Shown: in pieces, positions 25,869 to 35,588 of the stretch
How positions within the stretch are numbered: the first letter of the stretch is position 1
How the letters are laid out: each line of letters opens with the position of its first letter
Assembly: GCA_937891465.1 (NCBI GenBank)
Contig: CALAHF010000212.1
Coordinates: forward strand, 1 to 48,292
Reading direction: 5' to 3'
DNA: 48,292 nt
Source: an uncultured Verrucomicrobiales bacterium
GTDB lineage: Bacteria > Verrucomicrobiota > Verrucomicrobiia > Verrucomicrobiales > DEV007
The notes under the pieces: model-generated
Seen by the model: the letters and a program-made list of their open reading frames with translations, nothing else
Database searches by the model: none
Told to the model about the DNA's origin: nothing
Position numbers and translations under genes: made by a program

Positions 25869-27017
25869 ATGAAAAAATTCTATCATCTCTCATTCGCCGT
25901 TGTTCTTGTAACACTAGCACAGCCAGTTTTTGGTCAGGCACCAACTACAGCAGAATCATTACTCACGCCGTTTGTTGAGCACTCAGAGTTGGCCGGAGCC
26001 GTCGGTTTTGTCATCGGAAAAGGCGGCGAACTCGCAACGGTTACAGTAGGCTTTGCGGACATCATTGCAAAAAAACCGATGGCAGCAGATTCTACCTTTT
26101 GGATTGCATCGCAGTCAAAGCCAATGACCGCCACAGCAGTCATGATGCTTGTCGACGAAGGAAAAATTGCCCTTGATGATCCCGTTGAGAAATACCTCCC
26201 CGAGTTCAAAAGTCAGATGGTGATTGCCGAAATAGATGACGATCACGTCCTGCTTCGGAAGCCCGTCCATCCCATTACAATTCGTGAAGTGTTAAGTCAC
26301 GTCAGCGGATTGCCATTCAAATCAGCAATGGAGGAACCCACTCTGGACGGACTGCCTCTGAATTTGGCAGTTCGCAGTTATGCAGCTGCACCGCTCGCAA
26401 CCGAACCGGGAACTCATTTCCAATATTCAAATGCAGGAATCAATACCGCCGCCCGTGTTCTCGAAGTCGTTTCAGGGATGAAATATGAAGATTTCATGCA
26501 GCGGCGGCTCTTCGATCCACTCGGCATGAATGATACCACATTTTGGCCGAGTGAAACTCAAGTTGAAAGGCTTGCAAAATCGTATCGGCCTAACAAAACC
26601 AAAGACAATCTCGAAGAATTTGGACTGGGCCAAATGAAGTGGCCTCTAACCGACCGCACGGGACGCTTTCCCATGCCGGCCGGTGGACTTTTTTCAACGG
26701 CAGAGGATACCGCAACGTTTTGCCGAATGCTTCTCAACGGAGGTGAACTCAATGGCAAACGATACATCAGCAAGGCTGCTCTTGCTGAACTCTCCCGCAA
26801 ACAGACGCCTGATTCCATCAAAAACGGATACGGATTAGGCTTCTCAGTTGGTGGTGATTCGTTCGGACACGGTGGCGCTCATGCTACCAAGATGGATATC
26901 TTTCCTGAGCAAGGCATCGCTGTTATCTGGATGGTTCAGCACGTGGGATTTCCCGGAGAAGGTAAGAACGCACATGGCGTTTTTAAAAATTGGGCGATTC
27001 AAAAATTCGGAAAATAA
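25869..27017 (+). CDS. Exported serine beta-lactamase-like hydrolase (class C / penicillin-binding fold)
   Basis: This 382-residue protein has a signal peptide ending at about VFGQA. Nucleophile motif SQSK (Ser81, Lys84), the tyrosine motif YSNAG (about 178-182) and a terminal HGGAH in place of KTG are all present, as in the broad Beta-lactamase/EstB/DAP-like S12 family. Family members include esterases, D-amino peptidases and carboxypeptidases, so antibiotic resistance should not be assumed. It converges with the carboxypeptidase gene at 27029 with 11 bases between stops. Confidence 0.85.
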   Translation: MKKFYHLSFAVVLVTLAQPVFGQAPTTAESLLTPFVEHSELAGAVGFVIGKGGELATVTVGFADIIAKKPMAADSTFWIASQSKPMTATAVMMLVDEGKIALDDPVEKYLPEFKSQMVIAEIDDDHVLLRKPVHPITIREVLSHVSGLPFKSAMEEPTLDGLPLNLAVRSYAAAPLATEPGTHFQYSNAGINTAARVLEVVSGMKYEDFMQRRLFDPLGMNDTTFWPSETQVERLAKSYRPNKTKDNLEEFGLGQMKWPLTDRTGRFPMPAGGLFSTAEDTATFCRMLLNGGELNGKRYISKAALAELSRKQTPDSIKNGYGLGFSVGGDSFGHGGAHATKMDIFPEQGIAVIWMVQHVGFPGEGKNAHGVFKNWAIQKFGK

Positions 27018-27028
27018 AAAACCAAACC

Positions 27029-27835
27029 TCACTGATTCAGCGACCATTTCAAAACCAATTCGGCATCAGTCCAGACGCCTTCCCAGGAACTCCCCAAAAT
27101 CACCGCGAGCACTTCTTTGTCGCCACGCTTTGCGGCAGCGATCAGACAACACCCCGCTGATTCAGTATAACCGGTCTTCATCCCGACGCATTCTGCATAG
27201 GAATGAATCAGCTCGTTGCTGTTTTCGATCTCGATCGTCTTGCCTCCTTGATACGTGAACGTTGTCTTCTTCGTTTCAACGATCTTTCGAATTTCTGGGT
27301 TTACCCAACAGGCACGGGCTAAAATCATCATGTCACTCGCAGTTGAATGCTGGCCTTCAACGGTCAATCCATGAGCTGTCTTAAAAACCGAGTTCTTCAT
27401 GCCCAGCTCAATTGCCTTTGCCTGCATCACCTTCGCAAAATTTCCCTGACTCGCGGAATGGTCTCGCGCGAGGCATTTCGCGACATCGTTGTAGCTCCGA
27501 ACCAACATCACCTCCAGCAGCTTTCCTTTCTCATAACGACTTCCTGCGGTGATCCACAAATTGCGCGGCGTCACCATTCCGTCGGTTTTTTCCACCATCA
27601 CCATATTGTCCAAATCACCGCTTTCAGCAATAATCAGCCCGGTCAGCAGTTTCTGCGTGCTTGCAACGGATCGCTTCTCATCGACGTTTTTCGAAAATAG
27701 AACCGCCCCGGTTTTTACATCGACTGTCAGCGCACTTTTGGCCGTCAGTTTCGGCAGCGCACTTTTATCCTGAGCCGAAAGAATCGCGCACGAAAAAATC
27801 AGCACAATGCACACCTTGGAAATTTGAATGGTCAT
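27029..27835 (-). CDS. D-alanyl-D-alanine carboxypeptidase, peptidase S11 family
   Basis: The protein has 268 residues including a signal peptide (VCIVLIFSCAILSAQ). All three active-site motifs of S11 penicillin-binding proteins are present: STQK (Ser59, Lys62), SYN (114-116) and KTG (220-222). ALTVDVKTGAVLFSKN at 35-50 is the typical lead-in. It trims the terminal D-Ala of peptidoglycan stem peptides. There is no C-terminal PBP5-like beta domain, giving a short form. Its ATG overlaps the stop of the upstream propeller gene (ATGA). Confidence 0.9.
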   Translation of the reverse strand: MTIQISKVCIVLIFSCAILSAQDKSALPKLTAKSALTVDVKTGAVLFSKNVDEKRSVASTQKLLTGLIIAESGDLDNMVMVEKTDGMVTPRNLWITAGSRYEKGKLLEVMLVRSYNDVAKCLARDHSASQGNFAKVMQAKAIELGMKNSVFKTAHGLTVEGQHSTASDMMILARACWVNPEIRKIVETKKTTFTYQGGKTIEIENSNELIHSYAECVGMKTGYTESAGCCLIAAAKRGDKEVLAVILGSSWEGVWTDAELVLKWSLNQ

Positions 27836-29361
27836 TTTGGGGGAATCTGATTCAGCGTATAATACGCCGTCGGCGAGTCGAGTGATTTCCCTCCGCTCGC
27901 CGATTTGATTCCCTTCGTCCGTAATTCGTGAACGTAGAATTCACGCAACCCATCCACCTTCAATCGCACGGTCAGTCCATCATTTGATACTACCGGAAGC
28001 TCGATTTTCAGAATCTGTTTTTGAATTTCATCGCCCCCATATTTTTGTGAATACTGATACGTGTAGTTCTCCAACTCGAATGCACCGGCGGCTAGAACCG
28101 TTTCGCGATCAACTGGCTGGGTGAATTTCAATTCAAATCCATCCGACTTCGCCCGCATTTCCTGGATCGCAAAAGGCGGAACCTTGGGATCATAATCAAC
28201 GCGGACCAATCCGTATGAGCGGTTGCCCAATGACGACCATCCACGGTTAGTCATGCCAACAAAAAGCGGACCGTCATCCGAAAATTCCAACCGCAAAACT
28301 GCCGCTGGAAACCCACTCAAAAATGGAAAGCAGGCCCCCTGATACTCGCCACCCACTTTTTCAAGAAACACCCGATTCACCCCCGCGTTGGTAAATTCAC
28401 CAATCAAAAGCTGTCCATCAAACGGTCCAAATTTTCCATCCGCGTCGATCAATTGAACGTCAGTTCCGCTCCGCCCAACTTTGTTGTAGGGCAACCACAC
28501 TGCGGGCGGAACAAACTCCTTTGAACTTCTCAACGCCTGCGGATACGGCACATTTGCTTTTGGCATCTCAATCTTCATCGGCGATCCCTCAATTTCCTGA
28601 CCTTTAGCAGATTCCTGATTTCCGTAAAAAACACCTTTTCGAAGATGATAAATCGGAGTGGCAGGAATCCATGTTCCCTGCTGGTCCGAGAAAAACAGAT
28701 CACCAGCCGCATTGGCACCCATCCCACTAGGCGACCGCATTCCGAATGACTGAGGTTGAAACTTTCCGTCTTTCCCAATCGTTCCACCCCACCCACGCCA
28801 ACCGTTGTGGTTGTTCGTGTGCGGCCCCATATCCAAATTCAGCGTCACCCAATACTCCCCTGCCTCATCAAGCTCCGGCCCGTAAGCATAAGCGTGGTAG
28901 GCCCCCGAAACATTCCAGCCGTCAGCCTCCGTCAGATAACCATCGGCCACGCCGTCTCCGTCTTTATCGCGGAGCCGCGTCACCTCGCTTCGTTGCGTTG
29001 TTAGCAAATCGTCGCCCTCTTTGGTGAGTCCGAGCGGCTCATGCAGTCCTGATGCGAACAGCGAAAATTTCACATCGTCAGGTTTATCTGAAAGCACTCC
29101 ATCTATGATCCAAATATCCCCTTTGCGAGTAGCAACAGCCAGCTTGCCGTCTCCCATCCAGGCCATTCCACTGACCTCAAGGGCAACGCCATCACCCGGT
29201 TTCCACTCTTTCGAACGCGATGTCGATGGCGAGCTTGCCGTAAGGATTTCGTGAAAGTTATACGAATCCTGTGCGCCAAGATTTATACAGAAAGCCAAGC
29301 CAACAGCTCCCGAGAAAATCAGTTTTTGGAATCGAGAAAAAGTTCGAAATTCAAATTTCAT
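27832..29361 (-). CDS. Exported beta-propeller protein of the PVC sorbosone-dehydrogenase-like type
   Basis: This 509-residue protein has a signal peptide ending near CINLGAQ. Blade signatures such as VALEVSGMAWMGDGKLAVAT, LTTQRSEVTRLRDKDGDGVA with DxDxDG calcium-like loops, and a C-terminal Ig-like region (about 410-500) match exported propellers widespread in Planctomycetes and Verrucomicrobia and related to glucose/sorbosone dehydrogenases. It has no heme motif, but the gene immediately upstream codes for five. The two probably work together in periplasmic oxidation. Both gene junctions are ATGA overlaps. Confidence 0.75.
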   Translation of the reverse strand: MKFEFRTFSRFQKLIFSGAVGLAFCINLGAQDSYNFHEILTASSPSTSRSKEWKPGDGVALEVSGMAWMGDGKLAVATRKGDIWIIDGVLSDKPDDVKFSLFASGLHEPLGLTKEGDDLLTTQRSEVTRLRDKDGDGVADGYLTEADGWNVSGAYHAYAYGPELDEAGEYWVTLNLDMGPHTNNHNGWRGWGGTIGKDGKFQPQSFGMRSPSGMGANAAGDLFFSDQQGTWIPATPIYHLRKGVFYGNQESAKGQEIEGSPMKIEMPKANVPYPQALRSSKEFVPPAVWLPYNKVGRSGTDVQLIDADGKFGPFDGQLLIGEFTNAGVNRVFLEKVGGEYQGACFPFLSGFPAAVLRLEFSDDGPLFVGMTNRGWSSLGNRSYGLVRVDYDPKVPPFAIQEMRAKSDGFELKFTQPVDRETVLAAGAFELENYTYQYSQKYGGDEIQKQILKIELPVVSNDGLTVRLKVDGLREFYVHELRTKGIKSASGGKSLDSPTAYYTLNQIPPK

Positions 29362-31505
29362 TTCGAAAAATAGGTGAAAGTGATCGCACGGTCGGTCGCC
29401 TTGGTTTCAAATTCAACGCCCACCGGATGTATTGGTTTTGCAGGTTCAGCACCACCTTCAGCCCACCGAATCGTTCGCACCAGCTTGCCGTCTTCGCCTG
29501 AGAAACGCTCACTTACTTCGAGACCGTCTTCGGATCGAAGAAATGTCGGGTTGCCTTTTTCATCAAGTTCGTAACCACGGAATCGCATCGGTGCAGTCGA
29601 CTTTTCAAATTCAAAAACCTCTTCTTCAAGTGGATCACCAAACGGCGCCGCCCGGGTAAAAAACGTATCATACCCGTCGAAGAATTTGCCCTTCCACACC
29701 AAAGCCGGTTGCCCTGATGCGCCATCAATCGCTATATTTACCTCTCCTGGGAACCCTACCAGAATAGCTTTCGTTCCGACCTTATTTAAAAATGTCCGCT
29801 GAATGATTGGGCGATCTTTCGGAATCAATTCGAACGCACCGCTCGCCCGATCTGGAAATCCTTCGGGGACGCCTTCACCGTTTTTGATGAAATTCCAAAT
29901 CGCTCCAATTTGCGTTTCGGCATCACCTCCCGCTACATCCGGCACCATCGATTTCCCGCCGGGCCATAACGGCGGCATCAAAGTTCCCGGTCGATAGCTG
30001 GCCGGATTCAAAAGGTATTCACGAAACCACGACGGTTGCAGCCGCTGATCCAAATTACTGATGTCCATCGCCTGAATTCCCAACGACGCGCGTTCTTCCC
30101 AGCGATGACAGGTGATACAATTCACTCCGCCGTGAATGCCCAATAGCTTTTGTCCTGCTTCCAAATCTTCGACTTTTGCTATCGGTGTCGCGTCTGGATT
30201 GGAATCGATTTTCGAAAGCCACGCCGCCATTTTTTTTGCCTGCGCGGGATACTTCGGCATCTGTGTTTTTACATAGTCCCTAACCCGGCTTCCTTCGGTT
30301 CCTGAAAAAACAGATTCAATCCATTCCAGTTTCAGCTTGTGCCCGACCCCTGTCAGCGGTGGCGCAAGTCGCCCTGAGTCGCCCAAACCTTCGTCACCGA
30401 TAAAAAACGAGTTCGTTTCCACAACCGGCCCGCCGATTCCATCACGTTCATGACACGCGTAACAATTCATCGCGGCCAAAGTCAGCTTTCCGTCGTCATC
30501 ACTCGTCTGCTTTTCAGATTTCAGAAAGGCAACCAACGACTTCCGCTGCTTCTCAGATAGATCGTAAAACGGACGTCCTTCAGCCGGTTCATCCGAAAGG
30601 CAACCACCTCCAGCACCCGAAGAAATCGGCTTAATTAGTGCCGCCTTTTGCTCAGATAAACCATCGTGGCAAGACGCGCAGTTTAGTTTATTCACCCACT
30701 CGCCGCCTCGTTTGATCGCATCAAAATCAGCCTTGGTCCACGTCCTCACATCAAATTTCGTGTCGGGTACACTGGCTTGATCGTCCCATAGATGAGCTGC
30801 GATATCTGACGCCTCTTCCGGCAACAGCTGAATGTGAGGCATCCGACCATCGGGTCGAAATGTGCTAATGTTCCCCAAAAAATAGGCCAGCCCCTTCACA
30901 TCGGTTTTCTTTCGAAAATCAGGATGAGAAATCGCATTCTCAAACTTCTCCAACTTTCCATGAGGCGAAATAAAATCAGGAGTCGCCGCATGACACGCGC
31001 CACATCCCTTTTCGTGATACATCGCACTTCCAGCCTCTGCATTAGTGTGACGCTGCGCGCGTATTTTTAATTTCGTTGGCCTCGTTCCCAGCCATGCCAT
31101 CACATCAGTAATCGCCGTTTCACGTTCTGCCTCAGGAATCCCGTCAAACATGTGAGGCATAGTCGATCCTTTCCTGCCATTTTCGGGATCCTTCAAGAAA
31201 TCCGCGACCCACTCTTTGCGAACCCGCAATGAAAGCGCCGCGAGATTCGGCCCCTTTCGTGGAACTTCGACCGCTGATCCTCCATGACAATTCGCGCAGC
31301 CCAATTCGGAATACAAAACCGCTCCGTCATCAAAACGCTCGTATCCGACAACGTGTGGTTCAGCTTTAAGAAATCCTGACACGAACAAAAGACCTACGAA
31401 CCAACAGGGTATGTTCAACGAACTAATAGGGTACGTTCGAAACGGCTTTTCGATCGAACAGGGGTGGTTCATCGAACGGATAGGGTTGCTTCGTGAAAAG
31501 ATCAT
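29358..31505 (-). CDS. Exported multiheme c-type cytochrome with five CxxCH motifs
   Basis: The protein has about 715 residues. Heme motifs occur in the order CANCH, CGACH, CASCH, CYACH and CITCH, each with nearby Met candidates as sixth ligand. The C-terminal region (about 580-715) is a carbohydrate-binding or Ig-like sheet without heme. ATG 31505 overlaps the stop of the upstream gene (ATGA), so this start is preferred over 31523. Residues about 4-37, just before the hydrophobic WFVGLLFVSGF of the signal sequence, are encoded by a copy of the dispersed repeat. It probably delivers electrons from the neighbouring propeller protein. Confidence 0.85.
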   Translation of the reverse strand: MIFSRSNPIRSMNHPCSIEKPFRTYPISSLNIPCWFVGLLFVSGFLKAEPHVVGYERFDDGAVLYSELGCANCHGGSAVEVPRKGPNLAALSLRVRKEWVADFLKDPENGRKGSTMPHMFDGIPEAERETAITDVMAWLGTRPTKLKIRAQRHTNAEAGSAMYHEKGCGACHAATPDFISPHGKLEKFENAISHPDFRKKTDVKGLAYFLGNISTFRPDGRMPHIQLLPEEASDIAAHLWDDQASVPDTKFDVRTWTKADFDAIKRGGEWVNKLNCASCHDGLSEQKAALIKPISSGAGGGCLSDEPAEGRPFYDLSEKQRKSLVAFLKSEKQTSDDDGKLTLAAMNCYACHERDGIGGPVVETNSFFIGDEGLGDSGRLAPPLTGVGHKLKLEWIESVFSGTEGSRVRDYVKTQMPKYPAQAKKMAAWLSKIDSNPDATPIAKVEDLEAGQKLLGIHGGVNCITCHRWEERASLGIQAMDISNLDQRLQPSWFREYLLNPASYRPGTLMPPLWPGGKSMVPDVAGGDAETQIGAIWNFIKNGEGVPEGFPDRASGAFELIPKDRPIIQRTFLNKVGTKAILVGFPGEVNIAIDGASGQPALVWKGKFFDGYDTFFTRAAPFGDPLEEEVFEFEKSTAPMRFRGYELDEKGNPTFLRSEDGLEVSERFSGEDGKLVRTIRWAEGGAEPAKPIHPVGVEFETKATDRAITFTYFSK
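31397..31496. repeat. Dispersed YAGGGT repeat, copy 4 (four direct units, inside a coding start)
   Basis: Four units with cores CAACAGGGTATG, TAATAGGGTACG, GAACAGGGGTGG and GGATAGGGTTGC read in one direction on the plus strand, with AAACGGCTTTTCGAT between the pairs. The same connecting phrase appears at copy 5. The copy overlaps the 5' end of the multiheme cytochrome gene, which reads through it on the minus strand. Confidence 0.8.
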
Positions 31506-32416
31506 TTCGTTTTTGCGAGACACGTTCCGATGTATTTCCGTGACTTATTTACTTCATCCGTGATCGCTCCCGCAGTCTCTAACATCGGCGTGCCACGCGG
31601 AGTCGGGTGCATGAAAATCTCAGCAACACCATCGAATTTGATATCACGAAGCGCCTGCACAATCGGTGTGTAATCAAGCGTGCCGCGTCCCGGAAGCTGC
31701 TCAAGCTCAATTTCTTTCTCGACGTGTTTTTTCGATCCGATCCCGTGTTCCTGAAAGTAGATGAACGGAATGTTTTTGTTCCCTAATTCACGGATCAAAA
31801 CTGGAATGTCATCGATGTGATTGTGGAGATGATGTGGAGCAAAACTGAGCCCAAGCGCCGGGTGATCATTAAACTCCGCAAAATAGCGGATCGCATCAGG
31901 ATGAGTGATCAACTGATTGGAATGGTTTTCGAGTGCAATCACCAACCCATGCTCTGCGGCAGCGTCAGCATGAGGTTTCATTTTTTCGAGGAATTTTTTG
32001 ACCCCTTGCTTCGCCTCGTCCCCCGATGGCTCTTTTCCTTTGCCGTTTCCACACACCAAAATCTTTCCACCCAGTTTTTTCAAAACCGGCATTTCCGGCT
32101 GCAATCCAAAACATCCCAATGGGTAGCGCGTTGATACAGTCAGCGCAGTGTCGTGTTTTTTCAACATTTCGGCAACGGTATCAACTCCGATTTCATCCAT
32201 CTCTTCCCGGTGAGTTGCATGCCCTTTTCCCCAAATATCGAGGCCGATCGAACCGCTCTTTTTCACCTCGGGAATGACACCAGCAAGCGGCAGATCGCCG
32301 TAGAGTGCTGACGAAAGCACATAGTCGATTTCAAATTTTTCAGCAGCCAGGGCGGATGCAAACGGAGCGCCCAATGTTGCGGCGGAAAGGGTTTTGAGGG
32401 TTTGACGGCGATTCAT
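31502..32416 (-). CDS. Tat-exported sugar isomerase/epimerase-like TIM barrel
   Basis: The protein has 304 residues. It starts with a twin-arginine leader (MNRRQTLKTLSAATLGAPFA, cut near ALAAEK), so the folded protein is exported. The barrel shows ALENHSNQLITHPDA (about 162-176), LGLSFAPHHLHNHIDD, FIYFQEHGIG and EIFMHPTP as likely metal-site strands of the xylose-isomerase-like superfamily. Periplasmic members of this family are plentiful in Planctomycetes and Verrucomicrobia and act on unknown sugars. It heads the four-gene operon that runs down to 27029, with ATGA junctions throughout. Confidence 0.8.
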   Translation of the reverse strand: MNRRQTLKTLSAATLGAPFASALAAEKFEIDYVLSSALYGDLPLAGVIPEVKKSGSIGLDIWGKGHATHREEMDEIGVDTVAEMLKKHDTALTVSTRYPLGCFGLQPEMPVLKKLGGKILVCGNGKGKEPSGDEAKQGVKKFLEKMKPHADAAAEHGLVIALENHSNQLITHPDAIRYFAEFNDHPALGLSFAPHHLHNHIDDIPVLIRELGNKNIPFIYFQEHGIGSKKHVEKEIELEQLPGRGTLDYTPIVQALRDIKFDGVAEIFMHPTPRGTPMLETAGAITDEVNKSRKYIGTCLAKTK

Positions 32417-32686
32417 CTATACGATCATGCTGGATTTTCCAAAAAATGTCATTGCAGGAATCCTTCACAAGACATCAGGTTTTGACTCAACCCAACCATC
32501 GTCTTTTTTGCAAGGTTTTGCGGAAAATAATCGACTGATTGCGAGATTGTGATTGGCTCCGTGAGTGCTGATTTATTTATGAACGGTGTCTCTTTACTGT
32601 TTTCGTCGATTTCGATGCTGGTTCTAACGTCCTGCGCATCGATGCAGCACTGTAAACCGGAATAATTTCCCCTTCCTGACGAATCC

Positions 32687-33544
32687 CGGTTTACAAAAGT
32701 CACGAAGGCTTCACACGGCGAGAAGTATCCATTTTGGCAGACGAAATCCGCTGGCAAACCCGTGCTGTTGTTGCATGCGATGAACGGAATCAGCCCTCGA
32801 ACGGCCGGACTGGCATTGAAAATCGAATCATGGGGCTATCGCGTTTATCTCCCCAGTCTTTATGGCCCCAAAGTCCTGGGCCAACCAGCCTACGGTTACG
32901 ATAGCGCATTGAGAGCGAACGGATTGACGATGTTGAGTGATGATTGGGAAACGACCGATCCCGACCAGGCCGGCCCGATTTTGGATGACATTCGCGAGAT
33001 GACGCGATGGATTAGCAAACGCGAAGGTGGAGTAGATGTCGCTGTTAAAGGAAATTGTCTTACTGTATTTTTTTACTGGCGTTTTTAGACGAACCTCAAG
33101 TGAAAAGGGTTGTCCTATGCCAACCGGCGACACCAATTAAGACCAATGCTGAAATTATGCTGCGTCTCCGGCAACCGGCAAAATTATCGAATGCATTGGG
33201 TATTTCTCAGGAACAATTGAATCGCGCCGTCGCCGCCCTGAAGAGCAACCCGTCAAAAAAGGTCTACGGATTTCACTATTTGAATGATCCACTAGCGCCG
33301 ATCGAGAAATTTGAACGACTCAATGCGCACTTCGTAAAAAACGGTGTCGGAGATCAGTTCAAAACGTTCGTTTTTTCTCCAACAAGATTTGTCACAAGAG
33401 TCTCAGGATCAATGCCCTGAAGTTGGGCGAACCGTTCAAAGGCGTAAAATGTTCGCTCCCCATTCAACGGTGATCAATCCCGAGCGCGGCGAGGACCGGG
33501 AATGGTTTCGCGGCCGATTGAAGCCGATTCTAGCAGCAAAGTAG
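32687..33544 (+). pseudogene. Dienelactone-hydrolase-like alpha/beta hydrolase with two frameshifts
   Basis: The frame up to about 33070 reads KPVLLLHAMNGISPRTAGLA, then GYRVYLPSLYGP and VDVAVKGNCLT, the oxyanion and nucleophile-elbow region. The match moves by one base to FLDEPQVKRVVLCQPATP, and near 33400 moves again to FAPHSTVINPERGEDREWF, a normal C-terminus with the catalytic His. The elbow reads G-N-C-L-T, so the nucleophile would be Cys. No good start codon is present upstream of 32762, where the frame is closed by TAA at about 32660. Between 32417 and 32686 I see no gene. Confidence 0.7.
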
Positions 33545-33637
33545 TCGCATTTCGCTCCCAAATTTGTTGAGAACTGGGAAGCAATGGCGAACCCCATTTT
33601 TTCGATTTGTTATAAAAATTCGAAAAAGGGGTTGTAA

Positions 33638-34267
33638 ATGCTCTTTTTAACGGCATTGGTCAGCCGAATTCCCAAAAGGACCTCTGAAGCAGTCAGAGAT
33701 TCCATCCCCCCACCCCCCAAATCTCCCCAAACGAACGAAAACAATCGTTTTCGAATGTTGAGCCGCTGCGTTGCCGCTCACGACCTGTCGTCATCCGACA
33801 GCAACCCCTCCGCCAGGACTGAACGTGATGATAAAATCCCCCTCAATATAATATCCGGCCTGACACTTGCCGTCTCTGCATGCGTCATCCTGCCCTCGCG
33901 CACAACCACTTCCGGCCAAAACTCTGCTTTAGTAAGAGAGGCCAAAACCTGGGAAGGGCGACACTACAAAAAAGGTGTCAACGCCCAATGCGCGAACTGG
34001 GTGACCACGGTGGTCTCAAAAACAGGGAAAACTCCCCCTGCCGGCTCATCGGCAGCCCGCTCGTGGATGTCGTGGGGCAAATCAGTCCCCATTAGTCAGG
34101 TCAAAGCCGGTGATGTTTTGGTTCTGAAAAACACTTACAAACCGAGCCCAAGCCATGTCGGAACCTACGTTGGAGACGGAGAGTTTATGCACCGTTCCAC
34201 CCACGGTAAGCCGGTCAAGCTGACTCAAGTCTCGAAATATCAAGTCGCTTCCGTTCGGCGACTTTAG
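33638..34267 (+). CDS. NlpC/P60-type cysteine peptidase-like protein with one membrane helix
   Basis: This 209-residue protein starts at ATG 33638 behind AAAGGGG. A hydrophilic N-terminal segment is followed by one helix (about 68-86, IPLNIISGLTLAVSACVIL). The C-terminal domain has Cys118 in NAQCANWVTTVV and His173 in PSPSHVGTYVGDGEFMH, the expected Cys-His pair of NlpC/P60 peptidoglycan endopeptidases. KAGDVLVL is the typical strand before the His. It is likely periplasmic and tethered, acting on peptide crosslinks. Its stop overlaps that of the convergent ribH gene. Confidence 0.75.
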   Translation: MLFLTALVSRIPKRTSEAVRDSIPPPPKSPQTNENNRFRMLSRCVAAHDLSSSDSNPSARTERDDKIPLNIISGLTLAVSACVILPSRTTTSGQNSALVREAKTWEGRHYKKGVNAQCANWVTTVVSKTGKTPPAGSSAARSWMSWGKSVPISQVKAGDVLVLKNTYKPSPSHVGTYVGDGEFMHRSTHGKPVKLTQVSKYQVASVRRL

Positions 34268-34779
34268 TCGGTAACTCCGGCCATTGCCTTCAGCATTTCA
34301 ATGGCCGCCTCAGCGGCTTCACGACCGCGATTGAGTTCATCTCCAATCGTTCGGACTTGCGCCTGTTCCGCATTTTCGACCAGAAGCACCTCGTGGATCA
34401 CCGGAATCAAATTCTCCCGAGCCGAAGCAGCAAGAGAATGGGTAATTGATTCTGCAATCAAATCCGCATGAGCCGTGGATCCACGGATGATAACACCAAG
34501 TGCGATCACCGCATTTGGGCGATTCGACGTCTTTCTGCAAAGGCTTTCGATAACCACCGGAATTTCAAAAGCTCCGGGAACTCGATGCAGATCGATTGTT
34601 GCATTCGGAAGCAGTTTAGCCAGCGTCTCGGTGGACGATTTGACGAGCGCGTCTGTAAAATCGGAATTGTAACGGCTTGCAACAATCGCGATGCGAGCAT
34701 CGGAATTACTTTCCTCCGGCGTCGATGGGGCCGATTTTTGGGGCTCTTTTTCCCCCGATCCAAAAGTCATTTTCAGCAT
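34264..34779 (-). CDS. ribH: 6,7-dimethyl-8-ribityllumazine synthase
   Basis: The protein has about 171 residues from ATG 34779; the longer frame begins only with TTG or GTG. It makes the last riboflavin precursor from a ribitylamino-pyrimidine and a butanone phosphate. The family motifs are in place: IAIVASRYNSDFTDALV, HRVPGAFEIPVV, and ALGVIIRGSTAHADLIAES with the catalytic His. The usual GVLT segment near the end is replaced by HEVLLVENAEQAQ, a moderate deviation. No other rib gene is in the window. Confidence 0.88.
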   Translation of the reverse strand: MLKMTFGSGEKEPQKSAPSTPEESNSDARIAIVASRYNSDFTDALVKSSTETLAKLLPNATIDLHRVPGAFEIPVVIESLCRKTSNRPNAVIALGVIIRGSTAHADLIAESITHSLAASARENLIPVIHEVLLVENAEQAQVRTIGDELNRGREAAEAAIEMLKAMAGVTD

Positions 34780-34792
34780 GATCGAAAAGGTA

Positions 34793-35588
34793 TCACGCAC
34801 TAAGCGAATCCTCAAACAAATGCCCCGCCCACGCGGCGATGATATTTGCTACGTATTTGGAGTCTTTTTTGTTCAGTAACAAATGATCTGCTCCGGGGAG
34901 CGACACGAAACTTTTCGGGTGTTTCGCAGCCGAATAAATATGACGCGCATGATCGATACTGACCGTTTCATCCGCAGGAGAATGCATCACGAGCAGCGCC
35001 CCTTTGAATTGGGAAATCCGCTCAAGAATCTTATGACTTTGGATATCTTCTAAAAATTGCTGTTTGATCGTGAATTTTCGCCCTGCCAAATCGACTTCCA
35101 CCTCCCCTTCACTTTCAATTTTCGCTTTATCTTGCTCAAAAAGATGACTGATATGCGATGGATCCGAAGGCGCCCCAATTGTGACGACGCCTTTGAGATC
35201 CGATAATTCGCTAGTCGCAGCGAGCTGCCGCAGCCCCACCAAGGCTTTGCCCGATCAATAGTTCAACGGGTTTTCCGATCGCTTCAGAAACGGCCCTCGC
35301 AGCCGAAACCAAGTCCTGCACATTCGACGAAAAATTCGTGTTGCCGAAATCGCCATCGCTATTTCCCAGACCGGTGAAATCAAACCGGAGAACAGCAAAT
35401 CCGGCCTGCGCCAAGTTTCGCGACACATGAGTCGCTGCGGCGATGTCTTTCGTGCAATTAAAACAGTGAGCGAACACCGCAATAGCATGTGGCGCATTAT
35501 AATCAGAAACAGGAGATTCCAAAGGGGCCGCGAGGGTTTCACCTGCCTGATTCTGAAACTCAAATTTATTTGTGCCAGCACTGAGTTC
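34793..35588 (-). pseudogene. Alpha/beta hydrolase, broken by one frameshift and fused upstream
   Basis: From about 35588 the frame reads [43 protein letters not shown] and [11 protein letters not shown], the serine elbow. It stops at 35211 in a wrong frame. One base over, the protein continues as [41 protein letters not shown] (Asp) and LPGADHLL (His). The lesion is a likely one-base insertion at about 35215-35235. No own start codon is seen, because the frame runs on from the ADP-ribosylglycohydrolase tail. A sequence error is the alternative explanation. Confidence 0.7.

Noticed and set aside
25869-27017. Antibiotic-resistance beta-lactamase
   Set aside because: The S12 fold with SxxK, YxN and HGG motifs is shared with esterases and peptidases; nothing specific to resistance is seen.
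32449-32757. 102-codon frame on the minus strand
   Set aside because: No domain, no signal peptide, and it overlaps the start of the DLH-like remnant.
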